Positions 1-12,609 are shown, numbered from the stretch's first letter. The stretch: 64,000 nucleotides of DNA from Elymus sibiricus (GCA_039707655.1 CM077665.1:78431954-78495953); one strand, 5' to 3'. Program-made: numbers and translations. Notes: generated by a model from the sequence alone, not told the origin.

Positions 1-108
1 TGACGCCCAACAAGTGTTCAGACAAATGTCATAACCAAATGTATCGACGTTTTTGTTGTTTACCTTGAAGCAGACACGATGATTGGCCACAAAGTACTTC
101 TATGTCGA

Positions 109-1628
109 TGATACGTCCATTTTGCATCATGATTTCCTACTGTTATTTATTATATTTTGTCAAATAATAATGCTTTGGGGAGTGATTCTAATGCCTTTTC
201 TCTCATAATATGCAAGGTTTACACAAAGAGGGAGAAAACCGGCAGCTGGAATTCTGGACACAAGAAAAGCACATAAGAGATACCTATTCTGCACAACTCC
301 AATGAAGCTGAAATTTTACGGAGATTATTTTTGGAATAAATAAAAAAATACAGGAGTAGAAAACTACCGGAGGGGGCCAACCTGGTCGGCACAACCCACC
401 AGGGCGCGCCAGGCCCCCCTGGGCGCGCCCTGATGGGTTGTGGCCTCCTCGGCCCACCTCCGGTGCCCATCTTCTGGTATATAGTCACATTTGACCTAGA
501 AAAAATCATAGGAGGACTTTCGGGATGAAGCGCCGCCGCCTCGAGGCGGAACTTGGGCAGGAGCACTTTTGCCCTCCAGCGGAGCGATTCCGCCGGGGGA
601 ACTTCCCTCCCGGAGGGGGAAATCAAAGCCATCGTCATCACCAACACCCCTCTCATCTTTGGGAGGCCAATCTTCATCAACATCTTCAACATCACCATCT
701 CCTCTCAAACCCTAGTTCATCTCTTGTGTTGAATCTTTGTACCGGAACCTCATATTGGTACCTGTGGGTGACTAGTAGTGTTGATTACCTTGCGTAGTTG
801 ATTACTATATGGTTTATTTGGTGGAAGATTATATGTTCAAATCCATTATGCTATTCAATACCCCTCTGATCTTGAGCATGTTTATTATTTGTGAGTAGTT
901 ACCTTTGTTCTTGAGGTCACGGGAGAAGTCATGTTGCAAGTAATCATGTGAATTTGATATGTGTTCGATATTTTGATGATATGTATGTTGTGATTCCCTT
1001 AGTGGTGTCATGTGAACGTGGACTACATGACACTTCACCATTCATGCGCCTAAGGGAATGCATTGTGGAGTAGTTATTAGATGATGGGTTGCTAGAGTGA
1101 CAGAAGCTTAAACCCTAGTTTATGCGCTACTTTGTAAGGGCAGATTTGGATCCAAACGTTTAATGCTATGGTTAGATTTTATCTTAATACTTTTCTCGTA
1201 GTTGCGGATGCTTGCGAGGGGGGTAATCATAAGTGGGAGGTTTTTTCAAGTAAGAACAGCATCCAAGCACCGGTCCACCCACATATCAAATTATCAAAGT
1301 AGCGAACATGAATCAAACCAACATGATAAAAGTGACTAGACAAAATTCCCGTGTACCCTCAAGAACACTTTGCCTATTACTAGAGATTGTTTTGGCCTGT
1401 CCTTTGCCACAAAAGGATTGGTCTACCTTGCTGCACCTTGTTTACCGTTACCATTACTTTCTCGTTACAAATTATCTTGCTATCAAACTATTTGTTACCT
1501 ACAATTTCAGTGCTTGCAGAAATTACCTTGCTGAAAACCGCTTGTCATTTCCTTCTGCTCCTCGTTGGGTTCGACACTCTTACTTATCGAAAGGACTACG
1601 ATTGATCCCCTATACTTGTGGGTCATCA
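109..1628 (+). repeat. 5' LTR of element A
   Basis: Direct repeat partner of 15250-16771, with TG...CA ends. It holds a GC-rich inverted repeat at 367-463 and a TATATA at 478-483, the likely promoter. The remainder is AT-rich and has no coding signature; the open frames in it are short and repeat in the other LTR. The two LTRs differ at scattered positions, by eye a few per cent, so the insertion is not very recent. Confidence 0.95.
367..483 (+). promoter_or_regulatory. GC-rich hairpin plus TATA box in LTR A
   Basis: The inner arms (390-413 and 418-442) contain CCAGGGCGCGCC and its complement. An outer pair (367-378 and 451-463) extends the stem. TATATA follows at 478-483. The same arrangement recurs in the 3' LTR, in the LTRs of element B and at 13036-13174. 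The TATA role is inferred; the inverted repeat is seen directly. Confidence 0.65.
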
Positions 1629-1639
1629 AGACTCTTTTC

Positions 1640-1657
1640 TGGCGCCATTGCCGGGGA
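1640..1657 (+). other. Primer-binding site of element A (tRNA-Asp type)
   Basis: TGGCGCCATTGCCGGGGA starts 12 bases after the LTR end. Element B has the closely matching site TGGCGCCGTTGCCGGGGA, one base different. Both fit the 3' end of plant tRNA-Asp. Confidence 0.85.
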
Positions 1658-1734
1658 GTGAAGCGCTCTTGGTAAGTGGAAATCGGTAAGGAAAAACTTA
1701 TACTACGTGCTGAAATTTATTGCTACTTGCTACT

Positions 1735-2589
1735 ATGAAAAACAATCCTTTGAGGGGTTTGTTCGGGGTATCTTCACCTCGACCGGAACCACAATTAGTT
1801 GCCCCTCATCCTATTGCACCTACTGAAAATATTGGTTATGAAATTCCTTCGGGTATGGTAGAACAACTGCTTGCTAAACCTTATGCAGGAGATGGAACTG
1901 AACATCCTGATATGCATCTATTATATGTGAATGAAATTTGTGGATTATTTAAGCTTGCAGGTTTACCCGGAGATGAAGTTAAGAAGAAGGTTTTCCCTTT
2001 ATCTTTGGAGGGAAAAGCATTGACATGGTATAGGCTATGTGATGATCTTGGATCGTGGAACTGGAATCGTTTGCAATTGGAATTCCACCAAAAAATTTAT
2101 CCCATGCATCTAGTTCATCGTGATCGGAATTATATATATAATTTTTGGCCTCATGAAGGAGAAAGTATCGCCCTAGCTTGGGGGAGGATTAAGGCAATGC
2201 TATATTCATGCCCCAATCATGCCATTCCGAGAGAAGTTATGATTCAGAATTTTTATGCTCGGCTTTCTCATAATGATCATTCCATGCTCGATACTTCTTG
2301 TGCTGGTTCTTATATGAAGAAGACTATTGAATTCAAGTGGGATCTCTTAGAAAGAATTAAACGCAACTCTAAAGATTGGGAACGCAACGAAGGTAATGAG
2401 TCAGGTATAAAGCTTGAGTTTGATTGTGTTAAATCTTTTATGAATACCGATACTTTTCACAAGTTTAGCACTAAATATGGACTTGACTCTGAGATAGTAG
2501 CCTCTTTCTGTGAAGCATTTGCTACTCACGTTGATCTCCCTAAGGAGAAGTGGTTTAAATATCATCCCCCTATTAAAGAAGAAAATTAA
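1735..2589 (+). pseudogene. gag of element A
   Basis: Reads from an ATG at 1735 for about 284 codons as a retrotransposon Gag (nucleocapsid/capsid-type protein that packages the element RNA). The Gag core is visible: a region with LAWGRIKAML followed by NFYARLSH and LLERIKRN, the usual plant gypsy gag fold. No CCHC zinc knuckle was noticed. The frame ends at a TAA at 2587 in an A-rich run. A one-base shift there restores the reading into the protease region, so gag and pol were probably one polyprotein frame and the stop is decay. The first in-frame ATG was chosen; an upstream TTG at 1720 is less likely. Confidence 0.8.
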
Positions 2590-3324
2590 AGAACCGGTCA
2601 TAGCTAAAGAAGAAACCATCTTTTACAATGTTGATCTAGTTGTGCCTACCGCTTATATTGAAAAACCACCTTTCCCTGTTAGGATAAAGGAACATGCTAA
2701 GGTATCAACTGTGGTTCATAAGAGTAATATAAGAACACCTAAGCCCCCTGAGAAAATTAAAGTAGAACCTAGTGTTGCTATGGTTAAAGATCTCCTGGTA
2801 GAAAATATTGATGGGCATGTTATCTACTTCTGTGATGAAGCTGCTAGAATTGCTAAACCCGATAAAAAAGTTAAACATAGACCCATAGAAGGCATGCCCG
2901 TTGTCTCAGTTAAAATAGGAGATCATTGCTATCATGGTTTATGTGATTTGGGTGCTAGTGTAAGTGCTATCCCTTTTACCTTATACCAAGAAATTATGGA
3001 TGAAATAGCACCTGCTGAAATAGAAGACAATGATGTTACTATTAAACTTGCTAATAGAGACACTATCACGCCACTTGGAATTGTTAGAGATGTTGAAGTC
3101 TTGTGTTTGAAAGTAAAATACCCTACTGATTTTCTAGTCCTTGGTTCCCCACAAGATGACTTTTGTCCCATTATCTTTGGTAGACCTTTCTTGAGCACCG
3201 TCAACGCTAAGATAGATTGTGAAAAACAAACTGTCGATGTCAGTTTTGGTGGTGTGTCTCATGAGTTTAAATTTTCCAAGTTAGTAAGCAACCTCGTGAT
3301 AAAGCGTTATCTAGTAAGGATGAA
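2590..3324 (+). pseudogene. Gag-pol linker and aspartic protease of element A
   Basis: Continues gag in the next frame. The retropepsin-type signature LCDLGASVSAIP is near 2940-2976, followed by FGRPFL near 3178, the second conserved block of retroviral-type aspartic proteases. The protease would cut the element polyprotein. The frame ends near 3326 and the polymerase continues in another frame, so one base is lost at the join. The catalytic Asp of the DLGAS motif is present. Confidence 0.85.
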
Positions 3325-5219
3325 ATGATTGGTCTTGCTTCTATTGTCGTGCCTCCTACTGATCCATTAGAACAATATTTGCTTGACTATGAAAATGATA
3401 TGCACTTGCGTGAAAGAAATGAAATAGATCAAATCTTCTTTGAACAACAACCTCTCCTAAAACACAATTTGCCTATTGAAACTCTTGGAGGTCCTCCTCC
3501 ACCTAAAGGTGATCCTGTGTTTGAATTAAAACAATTGCCTAACACTTTGAAGTATGCTTATCTTGATGATAAAAAGATATATCCTGTTATTATTAGTGCT
3601 AACCTTTCAGAACATGAAGAAGAAAGATTATTAAAAGTTCTAAGGAAGCACAAGGCTGCTATTGGATATACTCTTGATGATCTTAAGGGCATTAGTCCCA
3701 CTCTATGTCAGCACAAGATTAATATGAAACCTGATGCTAAACCCGTTGTTGATCACCAACGACGACTGAATCCTAAGATGAAGGAAGTGGTAAGAACTGA
3801 AATATTAAAGCTTCTGGAAGCAGGTATAATCTATCCTATTGCTGATAGTAGATGGGTAAGTCATGTTCATTGTGTCCCTAAGAAAGGAGGTATTACCGTT
3901 GTTCCTAATGATAAGAATGAACTCATCCCACAAAGAATTGTTACTGGCTATAGAATGGTAATTGATTTTAGAAAGTTAAATAAAGCTACTAGAAAAGATC
4001 ATTATCCTCTACCTTTCATTGATCAAATGCTAGAAAGATTATCTAAGCACACACACTTTTTCTTCCTAGATGGATATTCTGGTTTCTCTCAAATACCTAT
4101 GTCACAATCTGATCAAGAGAAAACCACTTTTACTTGCCCTTTTGGAACCTATGCTTATAGACGTATACCTTTTGGTTTATGCAATGCACCTGCTACCTTT
4201 CAAAGATGTATGACTGCTATATTCTCTGATTTTTGTGAAAAGATTGTGGAGGTTTTCATGGATGATTTTTCCGTTTACGGAACTTCTTTTAATGATTTCT
4301 TAAGCAACCTTGATCGAGTTTTGCAGAGATTTGAACAAACTAATCTTGTCTTGAATTGAGAGAAGTGCCACTTTATGGTTAATGAAGGCATTGTCTTGGG
4401 GCATAAAATATCTGAACGAGGTATTGAGGTGGACAAAGCTAAAGTTGATGCAATTGAGAAAATGCCATGTCCTAAAGATATTAAAGGTATTCGAAGTTTC
4501 CTTGGTCATGCTGGTTCTTATAGGAGGTTCATTAAAGACTTCTCTAAAATTTCTAGGCCTCTTACTAATCTTTTGCAAAAGGATATCCCTTTTGTTTTTG
4601 ATGATGATTGTGTGGAAGCCTTTGAAACACTCAAGAAAGCCTTAACATCTGCGCCTATCGTTCAACCACCTGATTGAAACTTGCCTTTTGAAATTATGTG
4701 TGATGCTAGTGATTATGTTGTTGGTGCTGTTCTAGGACAAAGAGTTGATAAGAAATTGAATGTCATCCATTATGCTAGTAAAACTCTAGACAGTGCTCAA
4801 CAAAATTAGGCTACTACTGAAAAAGAATTCTTAGCAGTTGTGTTTGCCTGTGATAAATTTAGATCCTATATTGTCGATTCCAAAGTTATTGTTCATACCG
4901 ATCATGCTGCTATAAAATACCTTATGGAAAAGAAAGATGCTAAACCTAGACTATTAGGTGGGTTCTCTTACTTCAAGAATTTGACTTACATGTCGTTGAT
5001 AGGAAGGGAGCTGAGAACCCCGTAGCTGATAACTTGTCTAGGTTAGAAAATATTCTTGATGACCCACTACCTATAGATGATAGTTTCCCTGACGAACAGT
5101 TAGCTGCAATAAGTGTTTCACAAAACACCCCTTGGTATGCTTATTATGCTAATTATATTGTCGCTAAATATATACCACCTAGCTTCACATACCAACAAAA
5201 GAAAAAAATTCTTCTATGA
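3325..5219 (+). pseudogene. Reverse transcriptase and RNase H of element A
   Basis: Encodes the gypsy reverse transcriptase: the block around RMVIDFRKLNKATRKDHY, then LPFIDQMLERL, FGLCNAPATFQ and the catalytic VFMDDFSVYG (4255-4284). RNase H follows with FEIMCDASD near 4687-4714 and the region around [11 protein letters not shown] near 4891. It is broken by in-frame stops at 4358 (TGA where this family has Trp), 4675 (TGA, again a Trp site) and 4807 (TAG), plus a frameshift near 4955. The catalytic YMDD-type motif is VFMDD. Loss is by point mutation rather than deletion, so the full domain order can still be followed. Confidence 0.9.
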
Positions 5220-6154
5220 CTTGAGACATTACTTTTAGGATGACCCACATCTTCATAAAGAAGGAGTAGATGGTATTATTAGGCGTTGTGTACCTGAGCA
5301 TGAACAGGAACAAATCCTACGGAAATGTCATTCCGAAGCTTATGGAGGACATCATGCGGGAGATAGAACTGCTCACAAGGTATTGCAATCTAGTTTTTAT
5401 TGGCCTTCTCTCTTCAAGGATGCTCGTAAGTTTATCTTGTCTTGTGATGAATGTCAAAGAATAGGTAATACCGGTAAGCGTCATGAAATGCCTATGAATT
5501 ATTCACTAGTTGTTGAACCATTTGATGTTTGGGGTTTTGATTATATGGGGCCTTTTCCTTCCTCTAACGGGTACACTCATATTTTGGTTGCTGTTGATTA
5601 TGTCACTAAGTGGGTAGAAGCTATTCCAACTAGTAGTGCTGATCGCCACACCTCCATTAAAATGCTTAAAGAGGTTATCTTCCCGAGGTTTGGAGTCCCT
5701 AGATATTTAATGACTGATGGTGGTTCACATTTTATTCATGGTGCTTTCCGTAAAATGCTTGCTAAATATGATGTTAACCATAGAATTGCATCACCCTATC
5801 ATCCTCAATCTAGTGGCCAAGTAGAACTTAGCAATAGAGAAATAAAACTAATATTACAAAAAACTGTCAATAGGTCTCGTAAGAATTGGTCTAAGAAATT
5901 AGATGATGCACTTTGGGCCAATAGAACAGCTTATAAAAATCCTATGGGTATGTCTCCATACAAAATGGTATATGGAAAAGCTTGTCATTTGCCTCTAGAA
6001 TTAGAACACAAAGCATTTTGGGCAATTAAAGAACTTAACCATGATTTCAAACTTGCCGGTGAGAAGAGGCTATTTGATATTAGCTCACTTGATGAATGGA
6101 GAACCCAAGCCTATGAAAATGCAAAATTATTCAAAGAAAAAGTAAAAAGATGGC
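5220..6154 (+). pseudogene. Integrase of element A, 5' part
   Basis: The integrase zinc-binding HHCC region lies around 5341-5466 (a His pair, then SCDECQR). The catalytic core follows: the first Asp in [10 protein letters not shown], the second in LMTDGGSHF and the Glu in [12 protein letters not shown], giving the D,D-35-E arrangement. The reading frame from 5383 stays open up to the insertion of element B after base 6154. It continues in the same frame at 12610 once the 5-bp target copy is removed. Integrase would insert the element cDNA into chromosomes. Confidence 0.9.
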
Positions 6155-7728
6155 TGACGTGGCTTGGACTGCGTCGGTATTTCCCCAAAGAGGAAGGGAT
6201 GATGCAGCACAGAGACAGTAAGTATTTCCCTCAGTTATGAAACCAAGGTTATCGAACCAGTAGGAGGATCACCACCACCCAATAAGCAGCACCTGCACAC
6301 AAACAACAAATACTTGCAACCCGACGCGAAAGAGAGGTTGTCAATCTCTCTACGGTAATAAGCTAGATTAGGTAGTGATAGATAGGAGAGATAGATCTCT
6401 CAAGAACACAAATAAAAAGAGTAAATATGCAGCAATATATGTTTGGGTTTTTGGTTTTGTAGATCTGAAAACAAAGAGTGCAAAAAACGTAGATCGGAAA
6501 GCAATATGATAGAAAAGTAGACCCGGGGGCCGTAGGGTTCACTAGTGGCTTCTCTCATGAGTATAGCGCATGGTGGGTGAACAAATAACTGTTGGGCAAT
6601 TGATAGAAAATCGAATAGTCATGACGATATCCAAGACGATGATCATTATATAGGCATCACTTCCAAGATAGATAGACCGACTCCTGCCTGCATCTACCTC
6701 TATTACTCCACACATCGACCGCTATCCAGCATGCATCTAGTGTATTAAGTTCATGGGAAAACGGAGTAATGCAATAAGAACGATGACATGATGTAGACAA
6801 GATCTATTCATGTAGGAATAGACCCCATCTTGTTATCCTTAATAGCAACGATACATGTGTGTCTTGCTGCCCCTTCTGTCACTGGGAAAGAACACCGCAA
6901 GATCGAATCCATCACAAATCACCTCTTCCCATGGCAAGAAAAATCGATCTAGTCGGCCTAACTAAACCAAAGATTCAAAGAAGAAATACGATGCTATAAG
7001 CAATCATGCATATAAGAGATCAAAGAAGACTCAAATAATATTCATTGATAGAAACTGATCATGAACTCAAAATTCATCGGATCCCAACAAACACACCGCA
7101 AAAGTTTACATCAAATAGATCTCCAAGAGACCATTGTATTGAGAATCATAAGAGAGAGAGAAGAAGCCATCTAGCTACTGCCTACGGACCCGTAGGTCTA
7201 TGGTGGACTACTCACGCATCATCGGAGAGGCACCTATGAGGAAGATGAACCCCTCCGTGATGGTGTTTAGATTGGATCTCGCGGTTCTGGAACTTGCGGC
7301 GGCTGGAATTGTGTTTCGTCGACTCCCCTAGGGTTTTTGGATTTCCAGGGAATTTATAGGCACGATAGTCGGTTGAGGGGGTGCCGGAGGTGCCCAGCAC
7401 CCACCAGGGCGCGCCAGGGGGCCTCTGGCGCGCCCATGTGGGTGCTGGCCACCTTGGGCCCCCTCTTCTGGTGTTCTTTAGCCCATCTGGTCTCTTTTGG
7501 TCCTTAAAAAATCCACAAAAATCCCCACAGCGTTTCATCTCTGTTTGGTACTGATTTCCGGCGAAGTAAAAAACAAGCAAAAACAGCAACTGGCACTTTG
7601 GCACTATGTTAATAGGTTAGTCGCAAAAAATGATATAAAGTTGTGATAAAATGATTGTAAAACATCCAAGAATGGTAATATAACAACATGGAACAAGCAA
7701 AAATTATAGATACGTTGGAGACGTATCA
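6155..7728 (-). repeat. 3' LTR of element B
   Basis: Direct repeat partner of 11029-12604. On the reverse strand it starts TGATACGTCTCCAACG at 7728. It contains a GC-rich inverted repeat at 7386-7453 and a reverse-strand TATAAAT at 7352-7358. Confidence 0.93.
7352..7453 (-). promoter_or_regulatory. GC-rich hairpin plus TATA box in LTR B
   Basis: The arms at 7386-7417 and 7424-7453 contain CCAGGGCGCGCC and a near complement. TATAAAT follows on the reverse strand at 7352-7358. An equivalent copy lies at 12228-12330 in the other LTR. This matches the layout in element A although the rest of the two LTRs looks unrelated. Confidence 0.6.
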
Positions 7729-7743
7729 GCATCCCCAAGCTTA
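7729..7743 (-). other. Polypurine tract of element B
   Basis: TAAGCTTGGGGATGC on the reverse strand directly abuts the 3' LTR. This is the expected plus-strand primer. Near copies recur at 9502-9516 (exact) and 9557-9571 (one G replaced). Confidence 0.8.
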
Positions 7744-10227
7744 ATTCCTACTCGTCCTCGAGTAGGTAAATGACAAAAACAGAATTTTTGACGTGGAATG
7801 CTGCCTAACATGTTCATCATATTCTTTTCTTCTTTGTACAGCATGGACATTTGGACTTGTAAATGATTCAAAGCAATAGTCTAGTTTTAACATAATGACT
7901 TCAATACTCAAGTATGTCAACAAGCAACCATGTCTTTCAAAATATCAACACTAAGGAAAGTTATCCCTAGCCCATCATGCTCAATCATTGATCCATTCAT
8001 GATACACACTCAAATATTAGCTATGCCCAATGCTCAAGTACGATCATAGTGCCCCCTAGTTGGTGCTTATAAGAGAAGATGGAGACTCAAAGCAAAAATA
8101 AAAATTGCATAAAGTAAATAGATAGGCCCTTCGCAGAGGGAAGTAGGGATTTGTAGAGGTGCCAGAGCTCAAGGATTAAATTGAAAGAGAAAAAATATTT
8201 TGGGTGGCATGCTTTTCCTGTCAACGAAAACGACAAAGTAGCTCACAATACTTTCCATGCTAGATATATCATAGGCGGTTCCCAAACAGAAAATAAAGTT
8301 TATTCCTTTTTCCACAAAACTTTCACTTTCCATGGCGGGCCGTATCCACGGTTGCCTTCCATACCAACACTTTCCAAGGAATTTATTATTTGACAACATA
8401 AAGTAAATAATTTTTTCCTCTTTTTTCATTTCGGGAATGGGCATCCCTATTACCGCCGCACTCTCGTGCAATGACAAGTGAATAAACACTCCTCTTGAGA
8501 ATAACACATCTAGCATGGAAAAATATTGGACACCCCCCACCGTTTCATGAGCGGTACGGGCACACAAAAGAGAAAATTTATTTTGAAAATTTAGAGATGG
8601 CACATACAAATTTGCTTGGAACGGCATGGAAATACCGCATATAGGTAGGTATGGTGGAGTCATAAGGCAAAACTTGGTTTTAAGGATTTTGGATGCACAA
8701 GTAGTATTTCTACTTAGTACAAGTGAAGGCTAGCAAAAAGATTGGGAAGCAACCAAACCTAGAAACGAAAAATCACATAAGTGAGCATTGAACATAACTA
8801 ACACCGAATAATGCACCACAAGTAGGATGTAACTTCATTGCATAACTATTGACTTTCGTGCATGCGTAGGGAATCACAAACCTTAACACCAATATTCCTA
8901 CTAAGCATAATTACTCACTAACATAACTCACATATTACTATCATCATGTTTCAAAACTATTACAAGGAATCAAGTTTAATTTGTCCAATGATCTTCATGA
9001 AAGTTTTTATTATATCCTCCTTGGATATCTATCACTTTGGGACTAGTTTCATATATTGCCATTGCTTTTTGGCAAGCTCAAAAAATTTAAGTGAAGCACA
9101 TGAGCATAAAGATTTCATCTCTCAAAAAGGTATAAGTGAAGCATGAGAGGATTTCTTCAAAAAATTACTAACTCTCAAATTAATCTAAGTGAAGCATGAG
9201 AGTATTTCTACAAAAGTTTCCAAGCACACCGTGCTCAAAAAGATATAAGTGAAGCACTAGAGCAATTCCTATAGCTCAAAAAGTTTAAGTGAAGCACATA
9301 GAGCAATTCTAACAAATCATAGCATGATTGTGGCTCTCTCAAATAGGTGTGTACAGCAAGGATACAAAGGAAAAACTAACAAACAAAGCAAGCAATGATA
9401 CAAGACGTTCCAAGCAAAACACATGATATGTGACGAATAAAAATATAGCTCCAAGTAAAATACCGATGGTCGTTAGAAGAAAGAGGGGATGCCACTCGGG
9501 GGCATCCCCAAGCTTAGTTGCTTGTTACTCTTTGGATATATCTTGGGGGTGCGGTAGCATCCACAAGCTTAGGCTTTTGCTACTCCTTATTCCTTCATCC
9601 ATCGTGATCTCACCCAAAACATGAAAACTTCAATCACACAAAACTCAACAAAATCTTCGTGAGATCCGTTAGTATAAGAAAGCAAATCACTACTTTAGGT
9701 ACTGTTGTAAACCCATTCAAATTTTATAATTGCATTATACCTACTATATTTTAACTTTACCATGGTTCATACCCTTCAATATAAACCATAGATTCATCAA
9801 AACAAGCACACAATGCAACAAAAACAGAATCTGTCTCAAACAGAACTGTCTGTAGTAATCTGTACCATACCCATACTTCTGTAACTCTAAAAATTCTGAA
9901 AAATTAGGAAAACGTAAGGAATTTGTATATAAACGCTGTGTTAAAATTTCAGCTCAAGATCACGTTCCAGCAAATAATGAAAATTCATATACTGGACGTA
10001 AAGTTTCTGTTTCAGATTCAGCATCACTTCTACTCATCCTATGAATCATCCTAACGGTTCTACTTGGCACAAACACTAAATAAACCATAAAAACACTATC
10101 ATAACAGAGGCATAATTGTGTCAACACTCAAAAACAGAAAGGAAAAATCAAAAATTTATTTATTCATTGGGTTGCCTCCCAACAAGCGCTATCGTTTTAC
10201 GCCCCTAGCTAGGCATATTGGATAAAT
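7744..10227 (-). other. Non-coding 3' spacer of element B with irregular tandem motifs
   Basis: No long frame or recognisable domain is present. At 9080-9310 the motif AAGTGAAGCA(C/T) recurs about every 50-80 bases, usually preceded by CTCAAAAAG and followed by GAGCA or GAGAG. Two extra polypurine-like copies lie at 9502-9516 and 9557-9571. The stretch may hold packaging or replication signals, but that is not shown by the sequence. Confidence 0.5.
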
Positions 10228-10792
10228 TTAAGTATTGTCATCTTTGGTTTTGGTCACTCTTGTGAGGGCCTTCTCGAATCCGTGGGGATCTTTACGCTTC
10301 CCCAAATTTTCAGGAGAGGAAACCATCTTAAGATCCAAAATATCCAAACGTTTATTGCAAAGGGTAATCAAAGTGTTCAAACGATTGAGGTTCCCACTAA
10401 TATGCTTGAGGGGTTCATGATATTTTTGTAACTCGACTAGGTGCTTATGTAAGTCACCCAATTTGTCAAGAATTTGAACTCCCTCTTGTGAAAAAGCAAG
10501 CCCCCTTTTTTAGTGGAGGAACCCCCAAGATTCCTTCCAAAACTTCATAAGCGGCGTTTGCATCAAGTTCAATAAAATTGCCCTTTGAGGCGAAATCCAA
10601 AAGCTCTCTATGATGCAAAGCCAAACCAATATAAAAATTTCTAAGCAAAACTTTTGCATCTCCTTTTAGATTGGAAATACGATAGGATTCCATTAGCCTA
10701 TACCAGTCATCTTTCAAATTTTCCCCTTGTCTTTGTTTGAAGTATAGAACTTCAAAATCTGGTGACAAAGGGGGAGTAGTAACGCTAGTCAT
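10228..10792 (-). pseudogene. Short gag of element B
   Basis: Read from an ATG at 10792 on the reverse strand. The core block (LLRNFYIGL, LLDFASKGNF, AYEVLEGILG) matches the NFYARL...LLERI block of the gag of A in order and spacing, so this is a shortened Gag. The frame shifts near 10500 and continues to a stop at 10228 with a helical C-terminal part (HLVELQKYHEPLKH, LNRLNTLITL). No protease or polymerase follows. A retained Gag suggests selection for packaging in cis or for particle formation, as in gag-only plant LTR elements (inference). Confidence 0.7.
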
Positions 10793-11000
10793 AGCAACAA
10801 GCAAGAGATCCGGCGAGAAAAAGGGCAAACAGAGAAGAGGGCGAATAGAACGGCGAATTGGTGAAGTGGGGGAGAGGAAAACGAGAGGCAAATGGCAAAT
10901 AATGTAATCGCAAGGAGATGAGATTTGTGATTAGGAACCTGGTAGATGATGATGGAGTCCCCTCGGTGCCTACGATAGGCACGTAGAAGAGACTGCTTCT

Positions 11001-11018
11001 TCCCCGGCAACGGCGCCA
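11001..11018 (-). other. Primer-binding site of element B (tRNA-Asp)
   Basis: TGGCGCCGTTGCCGGGGA on the reverse strand, 10 bases inside the 5' LTR. It matches the expected complement of the tRNA-Asp 3' end. Confidence 0.9.
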
Positions 11019-11028
11019 GAAATTCCTT

Positions 11029-12604
11029 TGACGTGGCTTGGACTGCATCGGTATTTTCCCAAAGAGGAAGGGATGATGCAGCACAGGGAAAGTAAGTATT
11101 TCCCTCAGTTATGAAACCAAGGTTATCGAACCAGTAGGAGGATCACCACCACCCAATAAGCAGCACCTGCACACAAACAACAAATACTTGTAACCCGACG
11201 CGAAAGAGAGGTTGTCAATCTCTCTACGGTAATAAGATAGATTAGGTAGTGATAGATAGGAGAGATAGATCTCACAAGAACACAAATAAAAAGAGTAAAT
11301 ATGCAGCAATATATTTTTGGGTTTTTGGTTTTGTAGATTTGAAAACAAAGAGTGCAAAAAACGTAGATCGGAAAGCAATATGATAGAAAAGTAGACCTGG
11401 GGGACGTAGGGTTCACTAGTGGCTTCTCTCAGGAGTATAGCGCATGGTGGGTGAACAAATTACTGTTGGGCAATTGATAGAAAATCGAATAGTCATGATG
11501 ATATCCAAGGCAATGATCATTATATAGGCATCACGTCCAAGATAGATAGACCGACTACTGCCTGCATCTACCTCTATTACTCCACACATCGACCGCTATC
11601 CAACATGCATCTAGTGTATTAAGTTCATGGAAAAACGGAGTAATGCAATAAGAACGATGACATGATGTAGACAAGATCTATTCATGTAGGAATAGACCCC
11701 ATCTTGTTATCCTTAATAGCAACGATACATGCGTGTCTTGCTGCCCCTTCTGTCACTGGGAAAGAACACCGCAAGATCGAACCCATCACAAAGCACCTCT
11801 TCCCATGGCAAGAAAAATCGATCTAGTCGGCCTAACGAAACCAAAGATTCAAAGAAGAAATACGATGCTATAAGCAATCATGCATATAAGAGATCAAAGA
11901 AGACTCAAATAATATTCATTGATAGAAACTGATCATGAACTCAAAATTCATCGGATCCCAACAAACACACCGCAAAAGTTTACATCAAATAGATCTCCAA
12001 GAGACCATTGTATTGAGAATCATAAGAGAGAGAGAGAAGAAGCCATCTAGCTACTGCCTACGGACCCGTAGGTCTATGGTGGACTACTCACGCATCATCG
12101 GAGAGGCACCTATGAGGAAGATAAACCCCTCCGTGATGCTGTTTAGATTGGATCTTGTGGTTCTGGAACTTGCGGTGGCTGGAATTGTGTTTCGTCGACT
12201 CCCCTAGGGTTTTTTGATTTCCAGGGAATTTATAGGCATGATAATCGGTTGAGGGGGTGCCGGAGGTGCCCAGCACCCACCAGGGCGCGCCAGGGGGCCT
12301 CTAGCGCGCCCATGTGGGTGCTGGCCACCCTGGGCCCCCTCTTCTGGTGTTCTTTGGCCCATCTGGTCTCTTCTGGTCCGTAAAAAGTCCACAAAAATCC
12401 CCGTAGCGTTTCATCTTTGTTTGGTACTGATTTCCTGCGAAGTAAAAAACAAGCAAAAACAGCAACTGGCACTTTGGCACTATGTTAATAGGTTAGTCCC
12501 AAAAAATGATATAAAGTTGTGATAAAATGATTGTAAAACATCCAAGAATTATAATATAACAACATGGAACAAGAAAAAATTATAGATACGTTGGAGACGT
12601 ATCA
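11029..12604 (-). repeat. 5' LTR of element B
   Basis: Direct repeat partner of 6155-7728, with the same hairpin (12261-12330) and reverse-strand TATAAAT (12228-12234). On the reverse strand it ends CCACGTCA next to the primer site. Confidence 0.93.
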
Positions 12605-12609
12605 ATGGC

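Larger units (their letters stand above)
6155..12604 (-). mobile_element. Non-autonomous gypsy-type element B (gag only), nested in A
   Basis: Complete element with TGATACGTCT...CCACGTCA ends read on the reverse strand. It is flanked by the 5-bp duplication ATGGC at 6150-6154 and 12605-12609, and removing it rejoins the integrase frame of A exactly. The LTRs are 1574 and 1576 bp and look closely similar by eye. The 3.3 kb interior has a tRNA-Asp primer site, a short gag and a polypurine tract, but no protease, reverse transcriptase or integrase. It must have moved with enzymes supplied in trans. Element A, with the same primer site and the same TGATACGTC terminus, is the type of partner that could do so (inference). 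Confidence 0.93.

Noticed and set aside
1308..1661. Open frames of 117 and 72 codons in the 5' LTR of element A (and their copies near 16466)
   Set aside because: They run across the LTR end into the primer site and recur in both LTRs; no domain. Chance frames.
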